DNA of 64,000 nucleotides, from positions 124,001-188,000 of the forward strand of contig NZ_JANAVO010000002.1 of assembly GCF_024213555.1 (NCBI RefSeq), in the 5' to 3' direction. A program made the translations under genes and the position numbers. Positions within the stretch are counted from its first letter, which is position 1; every line of letters starts with the position of its first letter. Below, in pieces: positions 9,601 to 17,715 of this stretch. The notes beneath the pieces were generated by a model. The model ran no database searches and had not been told where the DNA came from. It was given only the letters and a program-made list of their open reading frames with translations. Source of the stretch: Allokutzneria sp. A3M-2-11 16. Its GTDB lineage: Bacteria; Actinomycetota; Actinomycetes; Mycobacteriales; Pseudonocardiaceae.

Positions 9601-11348
9601 GGACGGACACCGTACGAAGACAGCACCGCCGCGATTCCCACCTGCATCGCGAACAACATCGATTGGATGCAGTCCACTCCCCCGAGCGATCCCGACTCCA
9701 GGACAGCACGTGGCGAGATCCCCTGCTCCGCCCGGAAAACCGGCTCCAGACGATCGATGACCTCGGCGAAGGCAGGCGAATCGACCAGCAGCGAACGGCC
9801 CATCCCCGACCACTGCGCACCGTGCCCCGAAAACACCCACACCACATCGGAAGACGAGGAAACCACCGGGGAAACCGACTCCAACCCGGCCACGAGCGTC
9901 GAGTGATCACTGGACACCACCGCCGCGCGCACGGGCAGATGCGCGCGGCGGTGGGCCAGTGTGTGCCCGACGTCGGCGAGTGAGCGCTCGCCGATCGCCG
10001 ACACGAGCCGGGAAGCCTGCTCGCGAACCGCGGCCTCGGAGCCGCCTGACACCGGATACACCCGAAGCCCAGAAACGGTTTCCGAAGCGGCAACCGAAGT
10101 GGGCCCCTTCTCCAGCACGACGTGCGCGATGGTCCCGCCGTAGCCGTAGCTGGCCACGCCCGCGAACCTCGACTCCAGCGAACGCGGCGAGGTCACGACC
10201 TCCAGACCCGCCCAGTCGATGTCCTCGCGGAGCGACGTGTCCAGCACGGTCGGCGGTACCACGCCCGCGTCCAGGGCGAGCGCGGTCTTGATCACTCCGG
10301 CGATGCCCGCGGCGGCTTCGGTGTGGCCGAGGTTCGTCTTCACCGAGCCGACGAGACAGCCGCCTTCACCCACCACAGTGGACAGTGCTCCGACCTCGAT
10401 CGGATCACCGACGCGCGTCCCGGTGCCGTGCGCTTCCACGTAGCCCACCTCGCGCGGATCCACCCCGGCGTCGGCGTACGCGGCGCGCAGCAGGTGTTCC
10501 TGCGCTTCCCGTGACGGCGCCATGATCCCGTCGGTGCGGCCGTCCTGGCGAACCGCCCCACCCCGCACGACGGCCCACACGTGATCGCCGTCGGCAATGG
10601 CGTCCGACAGCCGCTTCAGCACGACGACTCCGCAGCCCTCACCGCGACCGTAGCCATCGGCGGTGGCGTCGAACGCCTTGGACCGGCCATCCGGCGAGAT
10701 CGCCCCGGCCTCGTCGAGGACAGCGGTCAAACCCGGGCCGGACATGAGCATCACGCCACCCGCGAGCGCCAGCGGCACCTCGCCGGAGGCAACGCTCCGG
10801 CAAGCCTGGTTCAGTGCGACAAGCGACGAAGAACAAGCTGTGTCAACGGAAAAGCTCGGTCCGCGTAAGTCCAATGTGTACGAAACGCGGTTCGCGACCG
10901 CGCACGCCGAGGCGCCGATCCCGGTCCACGCGCGAACGTCGGGCAGGTCTTCGAGGAGCCTCCGACCGTAGTCGTCCGAGCCGACGCCCATGAAGACACC
11001 GGCGTCCGTGCCCGCCAGCTTCGTCGGATCGATCCCCGCGTGTTCGAGGGCTTCCCAGGCAACTTCGAGCGCCATTCGCTGTTGCGGGTCCAGCTGTTCC
11101 GCCTCTGTGCCCGACACACCGAAGAACGTGTTGTCGAAGCCCGCGATATCGTCGATGAAGGCACCCCGCGACGTCACCCGCGACAGCACTGCCGCGTTCT
11201 CCCGTGACTTCGACCACGCGGCGTCCCAACGCCCTTCCGGTACCTCTCCCACGGCACGGGAACCCGACATCAGGAACGACCAGAACCGCTCCGGCGAAGA
11301 GACTCCACCCGCAAAACGGCAGCCCATACCCACGATCGCAACAGCCAC
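6648..11348 (-). CDS. Iterative type I polyketide synthase, 6-methylsalicylate type (KS-AT-DH/TH-KR-ACP)
   Basis: One module of about 1566 residues. [13 protein letters not shown] with the active cysteine near residue 170 and EAHGTGT. AT: GHSVG near 588, with AFHSPQM pointing to malonyl-CoA. DH or thiohydrolase-like domain: [13 protein letters not shown] near 883. [11 protein letters not shown] near 1240 with catalytic S, Y and N in FFSSAG...[17 protein letters not shown] near 1520. This order without ER or TE is that of bacterial aromatic iterative PKSs; an intact KR favours 6-methylsalicylic over orsellinic acid. The start is uncertain: GTG at 11348 is chosen because it begins just before the KS motif and leaves an inverted repeat in the promoter; GTGs at 11369 and 11420 are possible. 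Codon 161 is TTA (10866-10868). Confidence 0.9.
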   Translation of the reverse strand: MAVAIVGMGCRFAGGVSSPERFWSFLMSGSRAVGEVPEGRWDAAWSKSRENAAVLSRVTSRGAFIDDIAGFDNTFFGVSGTEAEQLDPQQRMALEVAWEALEHAGIDPTKLAGTDAGVFMGVGSDDYGRRLLEDLPDVRAWTGIGASACAVANRVSYTLDLRGPSFSVDTACSSSLVALNQACRSVASGEVPLALAGGVMLMSGPGLTAVLDEAGAISPDGRSKAFDATADGYGRGEGCGVVVLKRLSDAIADGDHVWAVVRGGAVRQDGRTDGIMAPSREAQEHLLRAAYADAGVDPREVGYVEAHGTGTRVGDPIEVGALSTVVGEGGCLVGSVKTNLGHTEAAAGIAGVIKTALALDAGVVPPTVLDTSLREDIDWAGLEVVTSPRSLESRFAGVASYGYGGTIAHVVLEKGPTSVAASETVSGLRVYPVSGGSEAAVREQASRLVSAIGERSLADVGHTLAHRRAHLPVRAAVVSSDHSTLVAGLESVSPVVSSSSDVVWVFSGHGAQWSGMGRSLLVDSPAFAEVIDRLEPVFRAEQGISPRAVLESGSLGGVDCIQSMLFAMQVGIAAVLSSYGVRPAAVIGHSVGEIAAAVVAGSLTEEQGARLVCRRSRLLPLAAGQGTMAMVDMSFEEASALLAARSDVVPAIAAAPASTVLAGTPSALDAFLSTLDGRVVRRVDSDVAFHSPQMAPLASQLASAMADLSPSTPNIPLYVTAVSDPRSAPRQDALYWAQNLRNPVLFRDAVEAAVEDGFRVFLEISAHPVVSHSINEVLGGKGVVVPSLRRNQPEHASLLTAVGSLYCHGIDVDWSVLQPDGGLTDLPGVAWQHTHHWVSGPSASFPRDTLLGTPVSVHGSTVRVWTTTLNVRTRPYPGRHPVLDTEIVPAAVLLNTFLEAGECSGLCDVSLRTPVVVPLSGARSVQVVRDGNSMRIVSDDAVTTTALVDSRAGSGFSISASSELPPDYVITRLAELGVAAMGYPWRFSELRRGDGVLTGRVSTDGGWASILDAALSMASVVFGGPAVLRMPSRLARFGVSGVAPTSASISVRIVDQSTVDVWVSGDDGSAWLEGLRYGELTAEADSLAELRYSVEWKPLSTSDAVALTDVSVLGDAKLAAALGVPEGASGAHVLCAPDSVASLLSLVQSHSGSRLWCVTSSASMMGVSRVVASEHPEFWGGAIELPSHMTALDVSALGRALSSREPVLAVREGEVFVPRLVPVVGAGSFSCRADGTYLITGGLGALGLEVAAHLAQRGARRLVLLGRTPLPPRSSWASCSPGRAVLALEAAGVSVFPVAADIADLSSVRQALASVQAPPVTGVVHAAGVVHSGLIQSLDASVVASVMRPKVDGARVLDALFPPGSLDFMVFFSSAGPLLGLPGQAAYAAANAFLDDLATRRGGETVSLAWTSWRGLGMSTSASATDVELAARGTADVTASQALRAFDQSVGGEANVVAVLRVLRDHSGPRPAVLDEVVSSSPARVEVGDVTELVSEVVSRVLGMPEIGVDRALSELGVDSLLASALRVELERAVGVALPATLLWNYPSVGAISGYLRSMVKAAATS

Positions 11349-11381
11349 GCGCCAGAGCGAAACACGCACGTGGGCACGTGC

Positions 11382-11422
11382 GCGTGAGTAGCGCGGAAAC
11401 TTGAGTACCCAGCTACTCACGC
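11382..11422. promoter_or_regulatory. Inverted repeat in the divergent PKS / KAS III promoter
   Basis: GCGTGAGTAGC (11382-11392) and its exact complement GCTACTCACGC (11412-11422) flank a 19-base spacer that contains a further GAGTA. The repeat lies between the two divergent gene starts (11348 and 11454), so a dimeric regulator bound here could control both arms of the cluster. The LuxR-family protein at 15.6-16.7 kb is the nearest candidate. Confidence 0.6.
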
Positions 11423-11453
11423 CATACCGCGCACCACGTGTTGAGCTTCCACG

Positions 11454-12506
11454 GTGCGCACCGAGAGCCTGTTCCTAGCCGGTATCGGCAGCCACCTGCC
11501 GCCGCGCGTGACAACGGAACACGCGGTGGCCCAGGGCTGGTACGACGACACCGAACGTGAATTCGGAGAGATGCACGCGGTCACGGTCAGCCCGGACGAG
11601 CCCGCACCGGACATGGCGATCGCCGCTGCCAAAAAAGCGCTGAAGTACTGCGATCCGGACGATGTCGGAGTCCTGCTGCACAGCTCGACGCATCCGCAGG
11701 GGCCCGAGGGGTGGTCTGCCGCGCACTACATTCTGCTCAACACCGTGAACCGGCCCATTCCCGCGATGGAACTACGGCAGGGCTGCCTCGGCATGCTCGC
11801 CGGGATCGAAGCCGCCGCGCACAGGTTGATCGCCGATCCCACGCACGACGCCGCGCTCATCACCACCGCGGACAACTTCTCCACTCCGCTCGCCGATCGC
11901 TGGCGCGCTTCGAAGCTCTTCCTCCTCGCCGATGGTGCCGCCGCCGTCGTGGTGTCCCGGCGAAGCGGATTCGCGAAAGTGCACGCGATCGGCTCGTTGT
12001 CCAATCCCCGCATGGAAATCCTGCACCGCGCGGGCGAAGACCTCTTCCCGCCTGGTGCCACGATCGGCCGCGGCCTCAACTTCACCGAACGCAGCGAGCG
12101 CGTGCGCGAACAATGGGCGGCGGGGGAAGCACCACCGATCCTGCACTTCGGCGAACAGGTCGCGGAGATCGCCGAACGTACGCTCGAAGAAGCCGGACTC
12201 ACAATGGACCAGATGAGCCGCGTCTGCCATCCCGGATATTCACGTGGCGCGCTGGACGCGATTTTCCTCGACTCGCTGGGCATCGACGACGAGCGTGGTA
12301 TCTGGGATTACACCAGGACGGTCGGCCACACGGGGGCGGCTGACCTGTTCCTCGGCCTGGAAGACCTGTGGCGCAACGGAAAAGTCCAGCCCGGCGAGTT
12401 CGTGCTGCTGGTCGGCGCGACCACCGGGATGGAAGCCGGATGCGCCGTCGTCGAGATTGTGACCGAAGATCCGCTTGCGGGATCGAGCATTGGCACAGGT
12501 TCGTGA
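11454..12506 (+). CDS. KAS III-like acyltransferase (aryl-acid transfer type)
   Basis: A 350-residue thiolase-fold protein. The nucleophile is in [13 protein letters not shown] (near residue 116) and the catalytic histidine in RVCHPGYSR. The usual FabH Asn motif GNTS is replaced by GHTGAAD, as expected for KAS III-like proteins that move acyl groups instead of condensing them. Homologues beside 6-methylsalicylate or orsellinate synthases (for example in chlorothricin or pactamycin pathways) carry the aromatic acyl group from the PKS to the next acceptor. It heads a coupled operon with the AMP ligase, carrier protein and amidohydrolase, and is divergent from the PKS. No strong ribosome site precedes the GTG at 11454. 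Confidence 0.85.
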   Translation: MRTESLFLAGIGSHLPPRVTTEHAVAQGWYDDTEREFGEMHAVTVSPDEPAPDMAIAAAKKALKYCDPDDVGVLLHSSTHPQGPEGWSAAHYILLNTVNRPIPAMELRQGCLGMLAGIEAAAHRLIADPTHDAALITTADNFSTPLADRWRASKLFLLADGAAAVVVSRRSGFAKVHAIGSLSNPRMEILHRAGEDLFPPGATIGRGLNFTERSERVREQWAAGEAPPILHFGEQVAEIAERTLEEAGLTMDQMSRVCHPGYSRGALDAIFLDSLGIDDERGIWDYTRTVGHTGAADLFLGLEDLWRNGKVQPGEFVLLVGATTGMEAGCAVVEIVTEDPLAGSSIGTGS

Positions 12507-14038
12507 TGCTCGACGGATGCACGCCCTGGCCCGCCGAGTTCGCGGAGCGCTACCGGGAACAAGGGTATTGGCGCGGCGAAACCCTCGGCGCGGTGCTGCG
12601 CACGGCGGCGAAGGACTTCGGCCCGCGCACCGCGTTGGTGCACGGTGACCGCCGGATTTCCTATGCGGCGCTGGACGAATGGGCCGACCGCCTCGCGGCG
12701 GGATTCGCCGATCACGGCATCCGGCCCGACGAACGCGTGATCGTGCAGCTGCCCAATGTGCCGGAGTTCGTGGCGATCTGCTTCGCCCTCTTCCGGCTCG
12801 GCGCCAAGCCCGTCTTCGCCCTCGCCGCGCACAGGCACACCGAGATCCGGCACCTCCAGGAGCTGAGCGGGGCGACCGCCTACATCGGCCCCGGCACGCA
12901 TCGCGGCTTCGACTACCGCGAGATGGCCAAACAGATCGATTTCCGGCTGCGCTTCGACCTCGGCGCCGACATCGCGGGAATTCCCAGGGACTTCCCCGAG
13001 CCTGATCCGTCCGATGTCGCGTTCTTCCTGCTCTCCGGAGGCACGACGGCGCTTCCCAAGCTGATTCCCCGCACGCACGACGACTACGTCTACCAAACGC
13101 GCACCGCCGCGTCCGTGTGCGAACTCTCCGCCGACGACGTCTACCTCGCCACGCTGCCGATCGAGTTCAACTTCGCCTGGGGCAGCCCCGGTGTGCTCGG
13201 AACCCTGTGGAACGGCGGCAAAGTCGTCATCGCCGACAGCCCTTCGCCCGACGACTGCTTTCCGCTGATCGAGCGCGAAGGCGTCACCGTCACCGCACTC
13301 GTGCCCTCGCTCACCCAGATCTGGGTGGAGGTCGCGGAATGGACCGAGGCCGACCTCTCCACCTTGCGGTTGCTGCAAGTCGGCGGCGCTCGAATGCGAC
13401 CGGAGTTCGTCAGGAGCATCGGCCCGGCGCTCGGCTGCCGCCTGCAACAGGTGTTCGGCATGGCGGAAGGCTTGCTCACCTTCACGCGGGGCGAGGAGGA
13501 CGCGCTGCGCACACAGGGCACCCCGATCTCCCCAGCCGATGAACTGCGCATCACCGACGAAACCGGAAACGACGTCCCCACCGGCGAAATCGGCGAGCTG
13601 GTCACCCGTGGCCCGTACACGCTGCGCGGTTACTACCGCGTTCCCGAGCACAACAAGAAGGCGTTCACCGCGGACGGTTTCTACCGCACCGGCGATCTGG
13701 CGCGGCTGACCGGGAACGGTGAGCTGGTGATCGAGGGCCGCATCAAGGACATGATCATCCGAGGCGGCGACAAGATCTCCTCCGGCGAGGTCGAGTCCCA
13801 CCTCGCCGAGCACCCCGCCGTCGCGGGCGTCGCGGTGGTCGGCGTGCCCGACGAGTTCCTGGGCGAACGGATCTGCGCTTACGTCATCCCCCGGGAGACC
13901 GCGCCGAGCCTGGCCGAGCTGCGCGAGTTCATGCACGGCCGCGACGTCGCCGAGTACAAGCTGCCCGACCTGATCAAGCTCATCGACGCTTTCCCCTTGA
14001 CCCCGCTGGGGAAAGTCGACCGGAAGGCCCTGAGGTGA
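12506..14038 (+). CDS. Aryl-acid AMP ligase (EntE/DhbE family)
   Basis: A 510-residue adenylating enzyme beginning with the family-typical TPWPAEFAERYREQGYWRGE. Adenylation motifs are [25 protein letters not shown] and a C-terminal PLGKVDRKAL with the catalytic lysine. By family it converts an aromatic carboxylic acid to the acyl-AMP and loads it on an aryl carrier, here the next gene. The binding-pocket loop reads LPIEFNFAWGSPG where DhbE-type enzymes have LP-AHNYPLSSPG: the substrate-contacting Asn and final Ser are kept but His, Tyr and Pro are replaced by Phe, Phe and Ala, which suggests a substrate other than 2,3-dihydroxybenzoate. ATG 12506 overlaps the upstream stop by one base; GTG 12503 is an alternative start. 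Confidence 0.88.
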   Translation: MLDGCTPWPAEFAERYREQGYWRGETLGAVLRTAAKDFGPRTALVHGDRRISYAALDEWADRLAAGFADHGIRPDERVIVQLPNVPEFVAICFALFRLGAKPVFALAAHRHTEIRHLQELSGATAYIGPGTHRGFDYREMAKQIDFRLRFDLGADIAGIPRDFPEPDPSDVAFFLLSGGTTALPKLIPRTHDDYVYQTRTAASVCELSADDVYLATLPIEFNFAWGSPGVLGTLWNGGKVVIADSPSPDDCFPLIEREGVTVTALVPSLTQIWVEVAEWTEADLSTLRLLQVGGARMRPEFVRSIGPALGCRLQQVFGMAEGLLTFTRGEEDALRTQGTPISPADELRITDETGNDVPTGEIGELVTRGPYTLRGYYRVPEHNKKAFTADGFYRTGDLARLTGNGELVIEGRIKDMIIRGGDKISSGEVESHLAEHPAVAGVAVVGVPDEFLGERICAYVIPRETAPSLAELREFMHGRDVAEYKLPDLIKLIDAFPLTPLGKVDRKALR

Positions 14039-14256
14039 TCACCGAGTCCGAACTGCGCGACACCCTCGCGACCGTCCTGAACCGACCGGCCGAGGAGATC
14101 CCGGGCGATGCGAACCTGGTGCTGCTCGGCATCAGCTCACTGGAGATCATGCGCCTGGTGAGCCGCTGGCGCAGGCAGAAGCTGCCCGTGTCGTTCGAGG
14201 CCCTGGTCACCGAGCCGACGCTGGACCAGTGGCTGGCCCACCTCAACGCGAGCTGA
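14035..14256 (+). CDS. Free-standing aryl/acyl carrier protein
   Basis: A 73-residue carrier protein. The 4'-phosphopantetheine attachment serine is in LLGISSLEIMRL near residue 39; the fold pattern matches aryl carrier domains such as that of EntB, but without the isochorismatase part. The GTG start overlaps the ligase stop (GTGA), so ligase and carrier are made together, the usual sign of a cognate pair. It should hold the aromatic acid as a thioester for transfer to a synthetase or other acceptor. The next gene starts three bases after its stop. Confidence 0.88.
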   Translation: MITESELRDTLATVLNRPAEEIPGDANLVLLGISSLEIMRLVSRWRRQKLPVSFEALVTEPTLDQWLAHLNAS

Positions 14257-14259
14257 TCC

Positions 14260-15687
14260 GTGGCTACCCTCGTCCAGGACGCGTGCGTCTACACCGCCGA
14301 CACCGATAACCGAGTCATACCAACAGGTTCCGTCCTCATCATCGACGGCAGGATCGCCGCGGTGGGAACGGCGGCGGAGATCGGGCCCACCGTCGCGCAG
14401 ATTCCTCCGGACCAGCTCACCGTGCTGGACGCGCGGCGGATGATGGTGCTGCCCGGCTTCGTCAACGGGCACTGGCACGAGACCTTCGCGCTGCGCCTGG
14501 CTCGACCGAACTCCGGTTTCCTCAGCTGTGGCGGCGATCTGCACCAGGTGTCGGCGTCTTTCGACTCCTCGGCGGACTTCGGCGACCTGCTGACCCCGGA
14601 CGAGGCGGAGGCGGTCGCGCGCTACTCCATGTGGACGCAGCTCCGCAGCGGTGTGACCACCCTCGGCGACGCCGGGTCGATCAACCGTCCCGAAGCTCTC
14701 GCGAAAGCGGCACACCAGCTCGGAATGCGTTGCGCGGTAAGCACATGGGCTGCCGACGCCGTGTGCTTGCCCGACGAGCACAAGCCGACCAGGACCCGGG
14801 ACGCCGACGCGGTTCTCGCGCGCGTCGAAGCCCTCTTGCCGTCGCGCTCCGATCTGGTTCGGTGCCGTCCCTCCGCCATCTACGTCACCAACATGACCGA
14901 CGAACTGGGCAGGGGGTTGGCCGAGCTCACTGCCCGCCACGACCTTCCCTTCGCCACCCATGTCGGGGCTCTGCGCAACGAAGCCGAAGTGATGCTTCGG
15001 TATTACGGCACCACTGGCGTGCGGCGCCTCGACGAACTCGGGTTGGTCACCGACCGGCTGATGGCCGTCCACTGTGGATTCGCCGATGAGGAGGAACGGC
15101 AACTGCTCCGCGCCGCAGGTGCCCAGGTGAACATCTCACCCGCGAAGTACGGCATGTCCGGGGAGACCGCGCTCACCGAAGGTACGGTCGCCGATCTTGA
15201 GATTTCCCTCTCCACGGACGGGCTTCCGCTGCCCCTGCCGGGTATGACCGAAGCCATGCGCGCCGCATGGCACGGCTTCGTCGAGCGCACCGGCGATCCG
15301 GCCACGCTCCTGCCGACCGACGCGCTCGCGATGGCCACCCGGGTTCCCGCACGCGGCCTGCGCTGGCCGGACATCGGCAGCCTGGCAGTGGGAAACCAGG
15401 CCGATCTCGTGCTCGTGCCGACCGAGGACTGGCGATACCTGTTGCAGCCCAAGCCGTTGGAGACCTTCCTGTCGCTCGGTTGCTCCAACGACGTGGACAC
15501 GGTCATCGTCGGCGGCGAGGTGCTGATCTCCGGCGGACGCGGAACGCGGACCGACGAGGACGCACTGCGCGAGGACTACCTCAGCGCCTTGGCGTCCTTC
15601 AGTTCCCGTTGCCTCGGCATCGAAGCCGCCGCACCGGTGCGAAGCGCTAGGCGGAGAGCACCGCGGCGAGATCGGCACGCGTCGTGA
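14260..15687 (+). CDS. Amidohydrolase-superfamily metal-dependent hydrolase or deaminase (TRZ/ATZ group)
   Basis: A 475-residue TIM-barrel hydrolase. Metal ligands appear intact: HxH in GFVNGHWHE (near residue 69), His in FATHVGA, His in MAVHCGF and Asp in LSTDG, the pattern of the cytosine/SAH/guanine deaminase and triazine hydrolase group. Family members remove amino or other groups from N-heterocycles, or hydrolyse cyclic amides. The GTG start is three bases after the carrier-protein gene, placing it in the same operon, so it likely processes a nitrogen-containing precursor or the product. Its last 41 bases overlap the convergent LuxR gene. The exact substrate is unknown. Confidence 0.8.
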   Translation: MATLVQDACVYTADTDNRVIPTGSVLIIDGRIAAVGTAAEIGPTVAQIPPDQLTVLDARRMMVLPGFVNGHWHETFALRLARPNSGFLSCGGDLHQVSASFDSSADFGDLLTPDEAEAVARYSMWTQLRSGVTTLGDAGSINRPEALAKAAHQLGMRCAVSTWAADAVCLPDEHKPTRTRDADAVLARVEALLPSRSDLVRCRPSAIYVTNMTDELGRGLAELTARHDLPFATHVGALRNEAEVMLRYYGTTGVRRLDELGLVTDRLMAVHCGFADEEERQLLRAAGAQVNISPAKYGMSGETALTEGTVADLEISLSTDGLPLPLPGMTEAMRAAWHGFVERTGDPATLLPTDALAMATRVPARGLRWPDIGSLAVGNQADLVLVPTEDWRYLLQPKPLETFLSLGCSNDVDTVIVGGEVLISGGRGTRTDEDALREDYLSALASFSSRCLGIEAAAPVRSARRRAPRRDRHAS

Positions 15688-16702
15688 TACCGAGCTTGCC
15701 GTACACGCGTTGCAGGTGGTTCTCGACCGTGCGCACCGAAACCACGAGCAGGTCGGCGATGTCGCGGTTGGTCAGCCCGTCCGCCGCGTACTGGGCGACT
15801 TCCCGTTCGCGCGAGGTCAGATCGGGGCTCGCCCCGACACAGGGCAGGACGCGGCGAACCGGCTTCCGCCTGGTCGGCACGAGGAGCGCCCGAAGCCTGC
15901 GCGCGGTCAGCTCCGGCATGACCGCCGCGACGACCTCACCGCAGAGCGGATAGGTCATGCGGACACAACTCCCTTCCGCCACAAGGACTCCGCGACGGTT
16001 CAGCGACTCCGCGGCCTGCGCGAGCGCCGGGAACCGGTCCACGCACAGCGTTCCGGCGAGCGCGATCATGTCGATCAGCTCGGCCTCGTCGCGGGTGAGC
16101 CTGCCCAGCCGCATCCGCACCACGTCGGCCAGCCTGCCGTCCGCGCAGGCGAGCCCGGACCAGCGCCACACGCCGGCCACGCGGCGCAGGCTGCCCTCGT
16201 CCACCGCGTGCTCGGTGAGTTCCCGCAGCAGCAACGCGTTCCCCGCCGTGAGCAGGCCCATGCCCTGGGTGGTCGCGTCGTCGACCACCGCGCCGAGCCG
16301 GGCCAGCAGGACCGCGCGGATCGCTTCGTGGCCGAACGGCCGCACCTCGACGCGCTCGGCCAACCCGTCCAGCCACAGCCTGCTGATCCCGTCCGGCACC
16401 CACTCCCCGGTGCGCACGGCCGCGACCACGGTGACCCGGTCCAGCGCGGCGAGACGGCGCACCCGGTCGGCCACCTCCGGCTCCAGCAGCTGCGCGTCGT
16501 CGAGGGCGAGCACGACCCGGCCCGTGGCGGGCCAGCCGTCCAGGGAGCGGACCACGTGACCGCCCGCGAGCCCGGCCGCCTCGGCCAGCAACCGGCTGCG
16601 GCCGGTGCCCGCCTCCCCGGTCAGCACCACGCCGAGGCCGGCGCCGAACGCGGCGGTGATCCGCGCCAGCTCGGCGTCCCGCGCGACCAGCGGCCACTGC
16701 AT
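15647..16702 (-). CDS. LuxR-family regulator with shortened N-terminal ATPase domain
   Basis: This 351-residue protein begins with an AAA-like ATPase (LVARDAEL, Walker A TGEAGTGRSRL, Walker B RVVLALDDAQLL) and ends with a clear LuxR helix-turn-helix (LTSREREVAQYAADGLTNRDIA...VRTVENHLQRVYGKLGI). It resembles LAL regulators but is far shorter than their usual 850-1000 residues, lacking the long middle repeat region. ATG 16702 is preferred because GGGGAG sits 8 bases upstream; the GTG at 16711 would overlap that site. It is convergent with the amidohydrolase and is the likely pathway-specific regulator of region 1. Confidence 0.85.
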   Translation of the reverse strand: MQWPLVARDAELARITAAFGAGLGVVLTGEAGTGRSRLLAEAAGLAGGHVVRSLDGWPATGRVVLALDDAQLLEPEVADRVRRLAALDRVTVVAAVRTGEWVPDGISRLWLDGLAERVEVRPFGHEAIRAVLLARLGAVVDDATTQGMGLLTAGNALLLRELTEHAVDEGSLRRVAGVWRWSGLACADGRLADVVRMRLGRLTRDEAELIDMIALAGTLCVDRFPALAQAAESLNRRGVLVAEGSCVRMTYPLCGEVVAAVMPELTARRLRALLVPTRRKPVRRVLPCVGASPDLTSREREVAQYAADGLTNRDIADLLVVSVRTVENHLQRVYGKLGITTRADLAAVLSA

Positions 16703-16741
16703 GCCCGTCACTCCCCGTATCCCGACGTCATCCCTTAGGGG

Positions 16742-16771
16742 AGCCTAACTAGTGAATGCACGCACAAACAA
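16742..16771 (-). promoter_or_regulatory. Possible promoter of the LuxR-family regulator
   Basis: On the minus strand TTGTTT (16771-16766) and TAGGCT (16747-16742) are 18 bases apart, about 40 bases before the regulator's ATG. This fits a housekeeping sigma promoter loosely; AT-rich sequence is rare in this DNA. Confidence 0.35.
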
Positions 16772-16874
16772 GGCGCATCCGCGCACGTGAGATAGCACTC
16801 TGTGCGCAAGATCCTCACGTTCGACCACCAAAAACCTCTTGAACACCGCACTAGCCCCCACCACGCCCGCCTTC

Positions 16875-16937
16875 CCCGTTTCGTACTCTTGCCGGGAAAG
16901 AGAGCGCTCCCAAATCCCGCTATGAGTACGAAACGGG
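16875..16937 (+). repeat. Dispersed palindromic repeat, copy 1
   Basis: Perfect 14-bp inverted arms CCCGTTTCGTACTC (16875-16888) and GAGTACGAAACGGG (16924-16937) share a centre with an inner pair CGGGA/TCCCG; the loop holds GAGCGCTC. The same element occurs in reverse orientation at 38012-38072, with 55 of 61 positions identical by hand alignment, including the asymmetric loop. It lies in the roughly 300-bp gap between the LuxR and TetR genes, which otherwise holds only the LuxR promoter. It looks like a mobile or REP-like intergenic element. Confidence 0.85.
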
Positions 16938-17010
16938 ATTGGTCCAGACCACACCGGCCTCAGAAGGAGGAGGTGGGAGGGTGCGAGAGGGTGTGGCGCA
17001 TGGGCACAGT

Positions 17011-17715
17011 CTACCCGCGTCGGCGGCGCCGGATCGCGGTCAGCCGCGCCTGCGCCCCGTCCAGCGCCCGCTCCACGCAGTACCGGTAGAACTCGGCGTC
17101 GTAGGCGCGCAGCTTGCCCATGTCCGCCGACCGCTCACGCAGCCACTCGCCCATCGCGGCCAGCCCGGGATTGCCCGGCTCGTCGGCCAGGTCCGCGAGC
17201 ATCCGGGCGTGCTCCAGCCGGGCCTCCGGCCGCGAGTTGCGGTCGTCCTCCACCGCGATCAGGTTGAACGCCGTGTTGACCAGGTAGCTGTAGACGGTGG
17301 CGGACTCGTCGCCGAAGCCCGCCGCCTTCAGCACGCCGACCCCCTCGTCGATGATCTCGCGCGCGGACGGGACCACGGGGCCGAGCAGCACCATCTGCCG
17401 GGCGATGCCGTGGTAGTGCATCGCCACCTTGCGCACGTCGGCCAGCAGCGCGCCGAACCACTCCCGCCACGCCAGGTCCGCGCCGGGCACCGGGACCTGG
17501 GCGATCACCCGCTCGGTGACCGCCATCGTCACCTTCTGCCGGTCGCCGACGTGGTGGTAGACCACGGCGGCGCCGACCCCCAGCTCCGCGGCGAGCTGGC
17601 GGATCGACCACCCCTCCAGCCCGTCCCGGACGGTCAGCCGCACCGCCGCGTCCACCACCTGATCCGGCGTGATCGGCGGCAGCCCGGCCGACGCTCGGGA
17701 ACGGGGGCGGGTCAC
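17011..17715 (-). CDS. TetR-family transcriptional regulator
   Basis: A 234-residue regulator. The N-terminal helix-turn-helix spans about residues 15-65 (VVDAAVRLTVRDGLEGWSIRQ, AAELGVGAAVVYHHVGDRQKV), with the TetR recognition-helix pattern VVYHHVG. The C-terminal half is all-helical and ligand-binding, similar to TetR_C. GTG 17715 shares its G with the TAG stop of the phosphotransferase gene, so the two are translationally coupled; longer upstream readings lie inside that gene. The pairing suggests it responds to a compound handled by the phosphotransferase. No operator palindrome was recognised. Confidence 0.85.
   Translation of the reverse strand: MTRPRSRASAGLPPITPDQVVDAAVRLTVRDGLEGWSIRQLAAELGVGAAVVYHHVGDRQKVTMAVTERVIAQVPVPGADLAWREWFGALLADVRKVAMHYHGIARQMVLLGPVVPSAREIIDEGVGVLKAAGFGDESATVYSYLVNTAFNLIAVEDDRNSRPEARLEHARMLADLADEPGNPGLAAMGEWLRERSADMGKLRAYDAEFYRYCVERALDGAQARLTAIRRRRRG

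Noticed and set aside
16802-17089. Short open frames covering the palindromic repeats (also 37982-38440)
   Set aside because: Their similar peptides arise because both repeat copies are translated by chance; there is no ribosome site and they run across unrelated neighbours.
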